Source: Oscillospiraceae bacterium
GTDB taxonomy: Bacteria > Bacillota > Clostridia > Oscillospirales > UBA929
Assembly: GCA_009777475.1 (NCBI GenBank)
Contig: WRLU01000002.1
Coordinates: 62,001 to 126,000 of the forward strand
Length of the DNA stretch: 64,000 nucleotides
Direction: 5' to 3'
Shown here: in pieces, positions 1 through 8,219 of the stretch
Position numbering within the stretch: the stretch's first letter is position 1
Layout: each line of letters begins with the position of its first letter
Translations under genes and position numbers: made by a program
The notes under the pieces: generated by a model
Seen by the model: only the letters and a program-made list of their open reading frames with translations
Told to the model about the DNA's origin: nothing
Databases searched by the model: none

Positions 1-21
1 TTATCCGTGATATACGCTACA

Positions 22-435
22 TCATTCATAACAATAGAGGTCAAAGCCTATTTCCGCATTGATGGAAGTGGCAAAAAATAATATTTTGCGCGATAACACC
101 ACCTCCGGACTGTCTCCATCCTGCATATGGATTACGACTTCAAAATTTGTTTCTAAGTCATACTCTTTGCACAGTTCACACAATATCTCGGATTTTCCAC
201 TTAAGATATCGACAAGTTCTTCAAACAGGATGGAAACAGCAGCACATCGTTTTTTCTCTACACATATCTCCCAAGTTGTATACGCAAGTGTCCCAAGAGG
301 AAAACTATCTCTGGTTCTTGTCCGTGTTGGAATTATCCCGATTTTTTGAGTTGCTCTTTCAAGGTCAAAATCTTTGCCCGCTAAGTAGAAAGTTATCTTA
401 ATGCTTGGGATAATTCTTTTTTTACGCAAATTCAT
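22..435 (-). CDS. DUF4279-like protein
   Basis: A 137-residue soluble protein that resembles the DUF4279 family by its overall pattern: an early strand ending in a short Gly-Lys turn, an 'IPTRTRTRD' stretch, a Trp in the 'TTWEI' strand, then a long helix and a final strand pair. The family has no established biochemical role; members often occur near secreted proteins and toxin or immunity loci. No signal peptide or membrane segment is visible. The start codon overlaps the stop of the upstream small gene in an ATGA arrangement, so the two are probably translated together. Assignment rests on remembered family pattern only. Confidence 0.6.
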   Translation of the reverse strand: MNLRKKRIIPSIKITFYLAGKDFDLERATQKIGIIPTRTRTRDSFPLGTLAYTTWEICVEKKRCAAVSILFEELVDILSGKSEILCELCKEYDLETNFEVVIHMQDGDSPEVVLSRKILFFATSINAEIGFDLYCYE

Positions 436-620
436 TTGTACAACCTCCTGCTGATTTCGTGATAGCCTTCAAAACAATTTCTTTCGTTTTTGTCGTAGGT
501 GTAGGTCGTGCTGATGGTGATGCTTGTGATTTCTATGTATCCGTCGTAGGTGAGTGGGTCAGTTGCCTTTGATGGCAACATACTGCACAGCAGAGAGAGG
601 ATGAGGGTTAGACTTAGCAT
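432..620 (-). CDS. Small secreted peptide
   Basis: A 62-residue product beginning with a hydrophobic signal-like segment ('LSLTLILSLLCSMLP') followed by a polar tail with many Thr and Tyr. I prefer the ATG at 620 because AAAGGAGG lies six to eight bases upstream; a longer reading from 668 lacks such a site. The gene ends in a four-base overlap with the DUF4279-like gene, which suggests a two-gene unit. No family is recognised. The single Cys just before the mature part does not form a clear lipobox. Confidence 0.55.
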   Translation of the reverse strand: MLSLTLILSLLCSMLPSKATDPLTYDGYIEITSITISTTYTYDKNERNCFEGYHEISRRLYK

Positions 621-721
621 GAGAAGCCTCCTTTTGTAAAAAAATACACTTGACAAAGCTTTTTGCAAGGGGAAATTTGGGGGCGTGGGGGTTGAGTGTG
701 ATTCTAAGTGTAGGTCAGACG

Positions 722-1084
722 TTATTTTTTTAGCCGATAATAATTGCTCTCGTTCAGGTCATAATCTGTTTCAAGATATATGAATTTCCCATCCTCTGAT
801 ACATGGATATAGTCCGTTAAAAACATATCCAGCAAAAAAAAACGGTTTTCCACAATAACCTCGAATATGGTATAGGAAAATTGAGATTCGTCCGCGTAAT
901 TTATGATGAAATGATCTTCTTCCCATTCTAAGTAAGGCACATAAACTCTATCTTCGTAAAAAATTTGTGAATAGTCACTGGATATAATAGCATTTGCATT
1001 AGATTTATAGTTTTTATCCAAAATATAAATACCAAAAACTAAGAAAACGAGAACCGCAAAAACTATAATAATAATCCTCTTCAT
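722..1084 (-). CDS. Membrane-anchored hypothetical protein
   Basis: A 120-residue protein with one N-terminal membrane segment (about residues 4-22, 'IIIIVFAVLVFLVFGIYIL') and an acidic, aromatic-rich extracellular part. It probably sits in the cytoplasmic membrane with its C-terminal domain outside. The C-terminal half has alternating strands suggesting a small beta domain. No known family is recognised. It stands alone between the small secreted peptide and the metalloprotease, all on the same strand. Confidence 0.6.
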   Translation of the reverse strand: MKRIIIIVFAVLVFLVFGIYILDKNYKSNANAIISSDYSQIFYEDRVYVPYLEWEEDHFIINYADESQFSYTIFEVIVENRFFLLDMFLTDYIHVSEDGKFIYLETDYDLNESNYYRLKK

Positions 1085-1474
1085 CTCAAAAATACCTCAT
1101 TATATTTCTAAGATTGCTGGCAATCCCGGCAAGCTTAAAAATGTTAATTTTCTCAACAGTACCAGCCATAGCCAGACTCAATGAGCTTCAGCCCATGGGT
1201 GTATTTTACAACATCGTTCCCGGTGATGTCAAGCGCGATTTACAATCCCCTCCACGGCCACCGCATTTACTTTTTGCAAAGTATCCCCCTGCAAAAAGAG
1301 TGCTCTTAATTTGATTGCCGCCTTCAAAAAGACGAATAACATAAAAACACCCATGTCTCGCATCTTGTTCGCCAATCTTCTTGACTGCGATAACCTGATT
1401 GGCTTAATCGGGCAACGGTTACAAAACTAAATCGCCGTGCGGTAAAATTTTTGAGGTTTCTCCAACCCCCCCCA
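1085..1474. other. Gap without a recognised gene
   Basis: About 390 bases. Short open stretches exist on both strands, but none has a convincing ribosome site, conserved motif or hydrophobic pattern. It may hold decayed coding sequence on the minus strand, but I cannot name it. Confidence 0.4.
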
Positions 1475-2554
1475 TCACTTTACAAAGCCGCAGTCTTTAC
1501 ACTTGCCTTTTTTGTCGAACCTGTGTTTTTTGCGTACAGAGTGCTCGTAATTACAGCCCTTACATTTTTTAATCTCGTTGTGTTCATTAGCATTAGCGCG
1601 GGTGTATCTCACTTTTTTGCCGTCGGAAAATTTCCCAGTGAAGGAGTGCTTTTTACGCACAGAATTGTTGTAGCTACAGCCCTTGCACTTTTTTATTTCG
1701 TTGTGCTCCGCCGCGGTGGCCTGTGTGTACTGCACCTTGACTCCTATGCCGAAAAGCCCGCCGTAGGAGTGCGCTTTGTCCTTAGAGGCCTCTCCGCAGC
1801 TGCATTTTACCGTGTGGAGTGTGCTCCTTTTTGTGTTGCTGGAGGGATAGGTGCCGAATTTGTCAAACTTGTGCTTTTCGTTCACTTTTAAGCCGCATGA
1901 ACATACACGAATGTGTTCCTTTGACATGATTTTATCATATTTGTCGCTTGATTTTTTCTCGTGCTTTTTATGCACACCGGTTACAACCTGCATGCCGAGC
2001 CTGTCCGATGAGGTTAGACCGGTAATTGACTGGTTATACATCAGATTTCCTCTGTTTTTATAGTACCTCAGATCTCCAAGACCATATACATGGCCGATTT
2101 CATGCGCCATAGTCTTTGCCTTTTCATCTGGTGAAAGATTGCGGAATACTGGCGCATTTGCCGTAATTTTCCATCCTTTTATATGCTGATTTGATTTCTT
2201 AGGATCAATACCGCGGAGCTCAGCTACTGCTGCGACACCACTGCCCAGAGAATCCTCAGTTACGATGTTTTTCGAGTTCTTTTTTTCGGTCATCCCAATA
2301 TATGTTCCCCACAGCTTAATGCCTGTCTTGAAGGGTGTGTCGTATTTATTTTTCATCGCCTCGGTTTCATAGCGGTAATCGTATTTTTTGCCCTTGGAAT
2401 GGCTAAACTTTGAGTCAACATTAAATATCCATCCCGGGTTGTTGGCATGAGATTCTGCGTACATCCCTACATTTTTCATGGTATGGCCATAAACAGCAGT
2501 ACTCGACAAAACAACCAAGGAGGTTAAAATTGACATAATTCCTTTAATCCTCAT
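1475..2554 (-). CDS. Secreted metzincin-like zinc metalloprotease with Cys/His repeat tail
   Basis: About 359 residues. A signal peptide ('MSILTSLVVLSSTAVYG') is followed by a catalytic domain carrying 'HEIGHVYGLGD', which fits the HExxHxxGxxD zinc motif of metzincins, and a downstream 'NLMYN' that could be the Met-turn. The C-terminal half holds at least four short repeats with CxCG or CKGC pairs and a following Lys-His, probably small zinc-binding knuckles of unknown role. I chose the ATG at 2554 (purine-rich site upstream) over a GTG at 2575. Its start lies inside the 3' end of the lipoprotein gene, so the two are likely co-transcribed. Substrate unknown; extracellular action is inferred from the signal peptide. 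Confidence 0.75.
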   Translation of the reverse strand: MRIKGIMSILTSLVVLSSTAVYGHTMKNVGMYAESHANNPGWIFNVDSKFSHSKGKKYDYRYETEAMKNKYDTPFKTGIKLWGTYIGMTEKKNSKNIVTEDSLGSGVAAVAELRGIDPKKSNQHIKGWKITANAPVFRNLSPDEKAKTMAHEIGHVYGLGDLRYYKNRGNLMYNQSITGLTSSDRLGMQVVTGVHKKHEKKSSDKYDKIMSKEHIRVCSCGLKVNEKHKFDKFGTYPSSNTKRSTLHTVKCSCGEASKDKAHSYGGLFGIGVKVQYTQATAAEHNEIKKCKGCSYNNSVRKKHSFTGKFSDGKKVRYTRANANEHNEIKKCKGCNYEHSVRKKHRFDKKGKCKDCGFVK

Positions 2555-3749
2555 GCTCAGCCGCCTCTCTTTCACGCTCTTCAGCCTCTTCTACTTGTCT
2601 CAGTCTATCTTCGAGTCTTTTTTCAAGGGCCTTTCCGTTTGAATCCTTGTACTTAATAATTCTCTCCTGAATGGTATTCTCAAAGGCATCAGACCTGTAT
2701 AAATAATGGTCGGTAATACCGTAAAAACCATTTGTCCAATCCCATTCGTCTTGATAAATCCCTTTTTCATAGTCATATTGTCCAGCCAATTTATCCGGGA
2801 AGATATACATTGCCATAGCTTTGTCAAATAATTGCTGTTCAATATCCTTGGGCAGCTTGTCTATGTAATAGAGCAGCTGCTCCGGATCTGTAATTTCAAT
2901 ATCTATTCCTATCTCGGTTTCAGGATTTTCCTCCATATATTCAAGGAATAAGCGGCGGTATGTTTCCCCTCGGAGTACAGCCTCTCTGGGCGGATAAGGT
3001 TCGGTTCCTCCCGAGATGGGATTCATGCCGAAGAAATAGCCGCACTCGGGATAATTTGTATTGTCATTGTTGATTCCATAGGCTTCACGCTTTGAGATTC
3101 TTTCGCTGTCGTAGTCCCTGAGCTCATCATCAAACCAATGCGGGACTTCCAGATAATCCCCATTTTTTATAATGAAATGGTGGGAAGGAGATTCTACTGC
3201 ATATTTACTGATGGGGGTCAGGTCGTAAGCCCACCCAGTTTCCATAATTTCAGAAACCTCGCTGACGAAGATCAGATACTCATCCCCTTCTTTCAGCATG
3301 GGAGTCACAGACTTATCCATATCATAAGTAGAATGACTTGAGTAAACTGTGATGGTATCCCCAGTCTCAACTTGGCTATCTTTTATTCGGTATAATTTAT
3401 CAATTTTTATATCAAAGAGGGTATAATACTTAAATTTTTTTTTGTTGATTGATGTGTCATAAAAATCCACCCGCATTTCACGAACACTAGCAATCTCGCC
3501 GATAGCTGCAAAAGCGACGAGTCCGTCATACAATTGTTCCTCTAAAAGGGGAAAGTAAGTGATAGATTTCACAACAGGTACTGTAGCCATCTCCTCAGGT
3601 GTCAACCGTTTCACCTGAGTAACCCTTTGATTTTCCCCTTCGTAAATTACCCCCAATTCATCGGGGTTGTCGTAGGGATGCCGGGTGCCGCAGGCGGTTA
3701 ATAGTGCTGGGATTAACAGGTACAACGCTAATTTCTTCATTGTTTTCAT
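2544..3749 (-). CDS. Hypothetical lipoprotein
   Basis: A 401-residue protein starting with a short basic region, a hydrophobic segment and the lipobox 'LLTAC', so it should be lipid-anchored outside the membrane. The body is acidic and rich in Tyr and Asp; residues 45-200 alternate strands and turns. The last 25 residues form a charged coiled-coil-like tail rich in Glu and Arg. The start has AGGAGG about ten bases upstream, and a sigma-A promoter lies 46 bases further up. It overlaps the metalloprotease start by 11 bases, so both probably work at the cell surface. No family recognised. Confidence 0.7.
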   Translation of the reverse strand: MKTMKKLALYLLIPALLTACGTRHPYDNPDELGVIYEGENQRVTQVKRLTPEEMATVPVVKSITYFPLLEEQLYDGLVAFAAIGEIASVREMRVDFYDTSINKKKFKYYTLFDIKIDKLYRIKDSQVETGDTITVYSSHSTYDMDKSVTPMLKEGDEYLIFVSEVSEIMETGWAYDLTPISKYAVESPSHHFIIKNGDYLEVPHWFDDELRDYDSERISKREAYGINNDNTNYPECGYFFGMNPISGGTEPYPPREAVLRGETYRRLFLEYMEENPETEIGIDIEITDPEQLLYYIDKLPKDIEQQLFDKAMAMYIFPDKLAGQYDYEKGIYQDEWDWTNGFYGITDHYLYRSDAFENTIQERIIKYKDSNGKALEKRLEDRLRQVEEAEEREREAAEHED

Positions 3750-3794
3750 GGTAAAATTCCTCCTAAAATTTTAATTTTTCTGCACATTGTGCTA

Positions 3795-3823
3795 ATTATA
3801 GCGCGTATTTTACTGCCGGTCAA
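3795..3823 (-). promoter_or_regulatory. Sigma-A promoter for lipoprotein-protease unit
   Basis: Minus strand TTGACC, 17 bases, TATAAT. Placed just upstream of the lipoprotein gene, with no other minus-strand gene nearby. Confidence 0.75.
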
Positions 3824-4488
3824 GTAAAATTTTCACAATAGCCACCTCTCTCTCTTTGATTTGGAGGGCCAGCGGGCAGAGAAGTGCCTAAACGAAACGG
3901 CGAAGCCTGCTCTGCCCGGTAAACAAAAAACGGCGCGCGGAGACACTCAGCTCTCCTACACGCCAAAAAATTACGTTTTCTGGGATTGCCGCACCGCCCC
4001 GGCTGTGCTATACTTGAGGCAAGCCATGGCTGGTGGGGTTAAAATCCCATGCGTTCGTAGGAGGATGTCTTTAACGGGTTGTCCTGCGTTCGTTCCGCGA
4101 GGTGTTGATATCACCAAACGGACGCCGTGGCCGGTGTTTTGTTTACTCAAAATCGGCCCTCAATCGGTATTTTAACACTTCCCACCTGAGTTGTCAAGGG
4201 GGGGGATTTTTCACATTAGGCAATCTAATTTTGCCTTTTACCCACAAAAGGGACACACCTGTAAGAGGGTGAGCTTCAACGGCGGATATATCAAGCTCAC
4301 TGCAAAAGCCCGGCGGGAGATGACCTCCGTGCCTCATTTTTGTACAAAAACTTTATTTTGTACAATTTAAGCGGATGAAGAAAACTCAACTCGCCTCTTC
4401 GATCCTTTCACACATCTTGAGCCTCTGGAATATGATGACATCAGAAAGGAATTAAATTCCTGAAATTCATATTAGGAGGTACATTACC
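3824..4488. other. Gap upstream of the broken conserved gene
   Basis: About 665 bases with no gene I can support. It contains a 10-base inverted repeat at 4340-4365 and the leader with AGGAGG (about 4475) of the truncated gene at 4489. A plus-strand open frame at 3861-4175 has no ribosome site or family pattern and looks accidental. Confidence 0.4.
4340..4365. repeat. Perfect 10-base inverted repeat (operator-like)
   Basis: TTGTACAAAA, six bases, TTTTGTACAA. It lies about 125 bases upstream of the broken conserved gene. It could be an operator, since the arms are AT-rich and have no T-run suited to a terminator. Confidence 0.45.
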
Positions 4489-4613
4489 ATGCCTGAAAGA
4501 GCAATCGCAAACACCCCCGCAAACGCGGGAGATCAGTCCCTGACACTCGGCAACAACAAGATAAAAGAGGCGGTTTGCATCCATACGCAAAAAATCTACG
4601 ATGCTTGCCGTGA
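4489..4613 (+). pseudogene. N-terminal fragment of a conserved clostridial protein
   Basis: Codons 1-41 of a protein whose remaining parts are at 16634-16753 (minus) and 34536-35165 (plus). A strong AGGAGG site precedes the ATG. Reading proceeds to 'KEAVCIHTQKIYDACR' and is then cut at bases CGT-GA; beyond this the frame enters foreign DNA and stops at 4713. The missing codon is completed exactly by the GAT that opens the 16753 fragment. I recognise the assembled protein as a widespread uncharacterised clostridial family of about 290 residues with many Cys. Its function is unknown. Confidence 0.8.
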
Positions 4614-4631
4614 AAGAGTGTGTGCAGGATA
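4594..4631 (+). other. Attachment-site junction 1 (attL-like)
   Basis: Host-gene half-site up to the GA core at 4612-4613, followed by an element half-site. The element half-site (AAGAGTGTGTGCAGGATA) is an imperfect mirror of the reverse complement of 16754-16771: 14 of 18 positions match when the two are placed around GA. Large serine integrases use such a dyad with a two-base core. The recombinase gene at 4647 ends 16 bases beyond the half-site. Confidence 0.7.
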
Positions 4632-4646
4632 TAGGAGTGTGGCACA

Positions 4647-6110
4647 TCAACGCCATTCCACGATTTGCAACTCTGGCAATGCCCCCCAGCCGCTTCCTTT
4701 TGGCTTGTTGTAGATAACTTTTGAAACGGCTGATTTGATTAGAGCATTTCGTTCACTGGGAGTACCCTCCCAGTAATTTTCAAGAACATTCTCAACCCGG
4801 CCAATCAGCTCTTGTTTTGTGGTCTTTTTTCCAAGTGTTTTCAGTAGCTTTTCCGTTTCGGCTATCCGAGCGTTGATTTCATCCCGGCGGGTAATAAAGG
4901 TGTCTACATCATAAACGCCTTGCTCTAAAAGCTCATGCTGCCGGGTGAGCTGCTGCCGTAAACGGCTCAGTTCGGCGTGGGCGGATTGTTCAATATCCGG
5001 GACAGCGACAAATCCGGATACCGGCAAATCTGCCTTGAGGCTTCCGGCAGAGGTTTTTAAGGCTTGGTAAAACAGCTCTTCGACTATATCCATATTTGTT
5101 GACATACAGCATCCAGCCGTACCGCACAGCAAAATTGGTTGGCAATGCGGTTTATTATACAGCGGTTGGCGGGTGATAGCTTTTCCGCAATACGAGCAAA
5201 ACAGAACACCGGAAAGAGGGTTTTTAATCTCCCCTGCCTTTCTATAGGGAGGATGATACTTCCCGGACAATTGACGGTTGGCCTTATCAAATGTTTCTTC
5301 ATCTATAATAGGAGGATGCAGACCGTCAACAATAAACCACTCTTCCCGGGGCTTCAAACGCTTTGTGTGCTTTTGTCCCGGGGCTGTCGGCCTATCATGT
5401 GCAAACTGATTCCAAACCACTTTGCCGATATAAGCCGGGTTTCGTATGATTTTTGCTATCGTGGTGCGGTTGAATTTCTGCCCGCGCCGGGGGCGGTATC
5501 CAAGAGAGTGCAGGATGTCGGCGACTTGCTGGCATCCCTGCCCTTCGCAGTAAAGCCTGAAAATCAGACGGACACCTTCCGCCTCCTCAGGCACGATTTC
5601 AAGGGTGGGCTTTTTGTCGACCCTTATCTGTTTATAGCCAAACGGTGCATTGGAAAGGTAGCACCCCTCCCCTACTGCTTTCATGGTGCCGCGCCGAAGC
5701 CGTGTGCGAATCATCTTATATTCTTCCCGGGCAAAGAGTGCCTTGAAGCTGATTAGGGAATCGTCCATGTCATCGGCAAGGTCATAGGTCTTTCCGGGCG
5801 TGACAACCAACACGCCCGCCCGGCGAAAGGTGTCAAGAATTAATCCCTGTTCGTGCATTGCACCGCGGCCTAGACGGTCAATATCCATGCAAAGGACTGC
5901 CTCGTATTTTGGCAAGTCCTCCATGAGCTGAAGCATCTGCGGACGAGCATATAGACTATCGCCGCTGACAACTTCCTCGTATACCGAATGAACGATTATC
6001 TTTTCCCGCTTGGCAAATGCCGTCAGGATTTCACGATGCCGCACCAAGGTATCGGCAATCGGCGCGTTTTCTTCCGCCCGGGATTTGCGGAGATACATAG
6101 CGGCTTGCAT
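4647..6110 (-). CDS. Large serine recombinase A
   Basis: A 487-residue site-specific DNA recombinase. The N-terminal resolvase domain (about 1-150) has the nucleophile in 'YLRKSRAEE' (Ser10) and the 'DIDRLGRG' arginine motif. A recombinase DNA-binding domain follows (about 160-270), then a zinc ribbon ('CSYC' with 'CGTAGC', about 312-345), a coiled-coil segment (about 375-430) and a basic tail. Length and order fit large serine integrases/transposases of clostridial elements. Its 3' end abuts attachment junction 1, so it is the likely enzyme for that insertion. It is a clear homologue of the recombinase at 15047, sharing the N-terminal 'MQAAMYLRKSRAEEN'. No lesion is seen, so it may be active. 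Confidence 0.93.
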   Translation of the reverse strand: MQAAMYLRKSRAEENAPIADTLVRHREILTAFAKREKIIVHSVYEEVVSGDSLYARPQMLQLMEDLPKYEAVLCMDIDRLGRGAMHEQGLILDTFRRAGVLVVTPGKTYDLADDMDDSLISFKALFAREEYKMIRTRLRRGTMKAVGEGCYLSNAPFGYKQIRVDKKPTLEIVPEEAEGVRLIFRLYCEGQGCQQVADILHSLGYRPRRGQKFNRTTIAKIIRNPAYIGKVVWNQFAHDRPTAPGQKHTKRLKPREEWFIVDGLHPPIIDEETFDKANRQLSGKYHPPYRKAGEIKNPLSGVLFCSYCGKAITRQPLYNKPHCQPILLCGTAGCCMSTNMDIVEELFYQALKTSAGSLKADLPVSGFVAVPDIEQSAHAELSRLRQQLTRQHELLEQGVYDVDTFITRRDEINARIAETEKLLKTLGKKTTKQELIGRVENVLENYWEGTPSERNALIKSAVSKVIYNKPKGSGWGALPELQIVEWR

Positions 6111-6142
6111 AGTATCGCCCTCTCTTAATCCATCGTGACATA

Positions 6143-6164
6143 CTCCCGCCTCTATAGGCGGGAG
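6143..6164. repeat. IS200/IS605-type terminal hairpin
   Basis: CTCCCGCC, six bases, GGCGGGAG, followed by ACTTTCTTG. This form is common at the ends of IS200/IS605 or palindrome-associated elements. No transposase adjoins it, so it is probably a solitary remnant. Confidence 0.5.
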
Positions 6165-6190
6165 ACTTTCTTGCTTGGTTAGCTAAAAAA

Positions 6191-6853
6191 CTACAGGTCG
6201 GAGTCTTCCTTGGGGGCATCTATCTTTTTTGATTCATAAGTAACTATCAAATTAGCCTTACGGCTTACTCCACGTAATGAGAGACTAATCGAAGTTTTTT
6301 TGTTGTCCCAGGTTGAGAGATATTGCAGATAGCCCATCAAGACAGCCATGCCATAATCTGATGGATTATCTTTATAAAGGCGTTCCCCACCGTCCCAAAA
6401 CGAATCAGTGGGGAGTTCTGGTTTACCATACTTTTCAATAAGCCCTTCTTTTATTGTGTTGTAATCGGATATGTATCTATTGGGGTTCGTATGTGCTTCT
6501 TCGAACAGGAGAGCTACACGATACAACTCGCCTTTGTCGTTAAAGCTATACAAAATATTACAGTCTTTGTTGCTTACTCGCCCATTAAAAAGAATGTCAG
6601 TCTCCTCCTCATCAATAATGTTCTCTTTTTCTACTGCCTTAACTTCATCTTTTGTCATGCCCCATCTAGCATTCCTAACATCAGTTGGCAATGAGTTTGG
6701 CGTTGGATCAGCTGTCGGCTCGGCAGTTGGCGTTGGATTTTCAGCTGTCGGCTCGGCAGTTGGCGTTGGATTTTCAGCTGTCGGCCCAACACAGGCACAT
6801 GTCAACAGCAGTACCACGGCACCCAGGGTCAATATGGAAATTGTTCTCTTCAT
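6191..6853 (-). CDS. Hypothetical lipoprotein with Pro-Thr repeat stalk
   Basis: A 220-residue protein with the lipobox 'LLTCAC', then a stalk made of repeated 'TAENPTP' and 'TAEPTA' units (about residues 25-55), then a globular domain starting near 'NARWGMTKDEVK'. That opening resembles bacterial domains in which a 'WGMTKDEV' helix precedes a small beta sheet. It should be anchored outside the membrane with the stalk spanning the cell wall. GGAGG lies seven bases before the ATG. The stalk repeats are also direct repeats in DNA and could expand or shrink. No function known. Confidence 0.65.
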   Translation of the reverse strand: MKRTISILTLGAVVLLLTCACVGPTAENPTPTAEPTAENPTPTAEPTADPTPNSLPTDVRNARWGMTKDEVKAVEKENIIDEEETDILFNGRVSNKDCNILYSFNDKGELYRVALLFEEAHTNPNRYISDYNTIKEGLIEKYGKPELPTDSFWDGGERLYKDNPSDYGMAVLMGYLQYLSTWDNKKTSISLSLRGVSRKANLIVTYESKKIDAPKEDSDL

Positions 6854-6964
6854 TTGAATTCCTCCATAATTTATTGATTTGCGGTTCTATCTTTTCGGTG
6901 AGTGCCTCAAATTTAGGGATGACACAATCCCTTGTCCGGCAGAAAGGACAGGCAACAATGACTA

Positions 6965-7399
6965 TTACTTCGATGGGGAAATTGCGGACAGTTTTATTTG
7001 GCAATAAGGGCAGACGTTCGCAGTATCTTTAATCAGCTTTTGACATTTCGGGCATCTAGTACCATTCCCCACTGAATCAGGAGGACTTGTATTTTTTGCT
7101 CCGCATTTACAAGTAATCTCAAAAGACTTTTCTTGTCCTGAATCAGCAAAACTTGTATTTTTCGCAATCTCTGTGGTTTTTTCAATAAGCTCTCCAAACC
7201 CATACACAAGCCACGATGAAATACATGAAGTCAGGATACCAAAAATCAGAATTCCAACAGCTAAAGCTGGCGATACAGCACCCTGAGACATCGCTGTATG
7301 CAAAAACACAACAGTGCTTATCAGTACAGCACCCCCAATACCCACCCCAGCAATAGCCTGTGCCAAAACTTTGATTTTTGCGCCAATATTATCGAACAT
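6965..7399 (-). CDS. Two-helix membrane protein with C-terminal zinc ribbons
   Basis: About 144 residues. Two membrane segments (about 15-38 and 47-70) are followed by a cytoplasmic or exposed tail with CxC, CxxC and CxxC pairs ('CKCGAK', 'CPKCQ', 'CPYCQ') that look like one or two zinc ribbons. I use the ATG at 7399, with GAGGG upstream, rather than TTG at 7405. Role unknown. It precedes the Pro-Thr lipoprotein on the same strand and may be co-expressed. Confidence 0.6.
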   Translation of the reverse strand: MFDNIGAKIKVLAQAIAGVGIGGAVLISTVVFLHTAMSQGAVSPALAVGILIFGILTSCISSWLVYGFGELIEKTTEIAKNTSFADSGQEKSFEITCKCGAKNTSPPDSVGNGTRCPKCQKLIKDTANVCPYCQIKLSAISPSK

Positions 7400-7612
7400 A
7401 ACCAAAACCCTCTTTTCGTTTTACTTTCGTATGCTTCATACGTGCGTCCTATTATAACCTGTAAATTAGTAGCTGTAAATAGAAAATCTATAAGCTTTTT
7501 AGATTTTAGCAAATTGCACAATCGCACAAAAAATATTTGTGGGTTTTGTATAATGCTACCGAAATTCCAGAGCGTATAAGGAAACATGCAAAAGAATGTG
7601 GGCTTACAATGT

Positions 7613-7651
7613 AAAAAAATGCCAATGCTTTACGCCGCACCGCTGGCATTT
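7613..7651 (-). terminator. Terminator after XRE regulator
   Basis: Minus strand: AATGCCA and TGGCATT arms enclosing a GC-rich loop, followed by a run of seven T. It begins at the stop codon of the XRE gene at 7650. Confidence 0.6.
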
Positions 7652-8060
7652 AGGTGCAAATATCTTCATCAGTCGAGCGTCTTTTCTTGGAATCAGTTGC
7701 CATCCTAAAAACATTTGCATCGGCGTAATCCTCGAAAATCTCCAGCATTGCTATCCGGATTTTTTCTAAGTTGACGGCTCGAAAAGCAGTTAAAAGTCTT
7801 GATTCATCTTTTGTTAAAATTTCGCCTAACGCTGGCTTTTCTTTTGGTAATTCTGACAAGCTATCAATCTCCAGAATGTAATCAACTGACACATTGAGAA
7901 CTTTTGACAATTCTTTTAATTCAAATGGATTAGGGCTGCTTCTCCCTGTTTCCCACATTCCAACAGTTGAGCGAGATACACCTAGCTTCTGGGCTAGTTG
8001 TTTTTGGCTATACCCTAATTCACCCCTGCACTTTGAAATTCTATGCAAAGAACCCTTCAT
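7650..8060 (-). CDS. XRE-family transcriptional regulator
   Basis: About 136 residues. The N-terminal helix-turn-helix ('GYSQKQLAQKLGVSRSTVG', about 15-35) and 'VSVDYILEID' mark a lambda-repressor-like XRE regulator; the C-terminal part is helical and probably mediates dimerisation. The long upstream reading to 8180 runs into an IS end and is not real. Starts at ATG 8060 or TTG 8066 are both possible; GGAGG is better spaced for the TTG. The IS200/IS605 right end sits about 38 bases upstream and may have replaced part of its promoter. Confidence 0.75.
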   Translation of the reverse strand: MKGSLHRISKCRGELGYSQKQLAQKLGVSRSTVGMWETGRSSPNPFELKELSKVLNVSVDYILEIDSLSELPKEKPALGEILTKDESRLLTAFRAVNLEKIRIAMLEIFEDYADANVFRMATDSKKRRSTDEDICT

Positions 8061-8219
8061 CTTCAATATACCGCCTCCGCGTACTATAATAATGTTATTG
8101 ACACTCCCCACGGCTAAAGCCGGGGGATTCTTGGTTCGCCGTCCACCGCTGCCGTACGCAGTCTTACACGGACTTCCCAAGCGTTAGGTTCCGGCGTGTC
8201 CCGCCGTACCGTTTGCGGG

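Noticed and set aside
1451..1891. Plus-strand frame antisense to the metalloprotease
   Set aside because: It is the shadow of the Cys-rich tail on the other strand and has no ribosome site.
3861..4175. 104-codon plus-strand frame
   Set aside because: No start site, no family pattern and a composition unlike the other genes.
6774..7004. Second small zinc-ribbon gene
   Set aside because: It has one CxxC and a helical part, but overlaps the lipoprotein start and lacks a ribosome site. It may be an old tail of a longer gene.
7530..7620. Plus-strand start of a repressor gene ('IPERIRKHAKECGLTM')
   Set aside because: It looks like an XRE N-terminus but stops at once and has no clear start. Too short to annotate.
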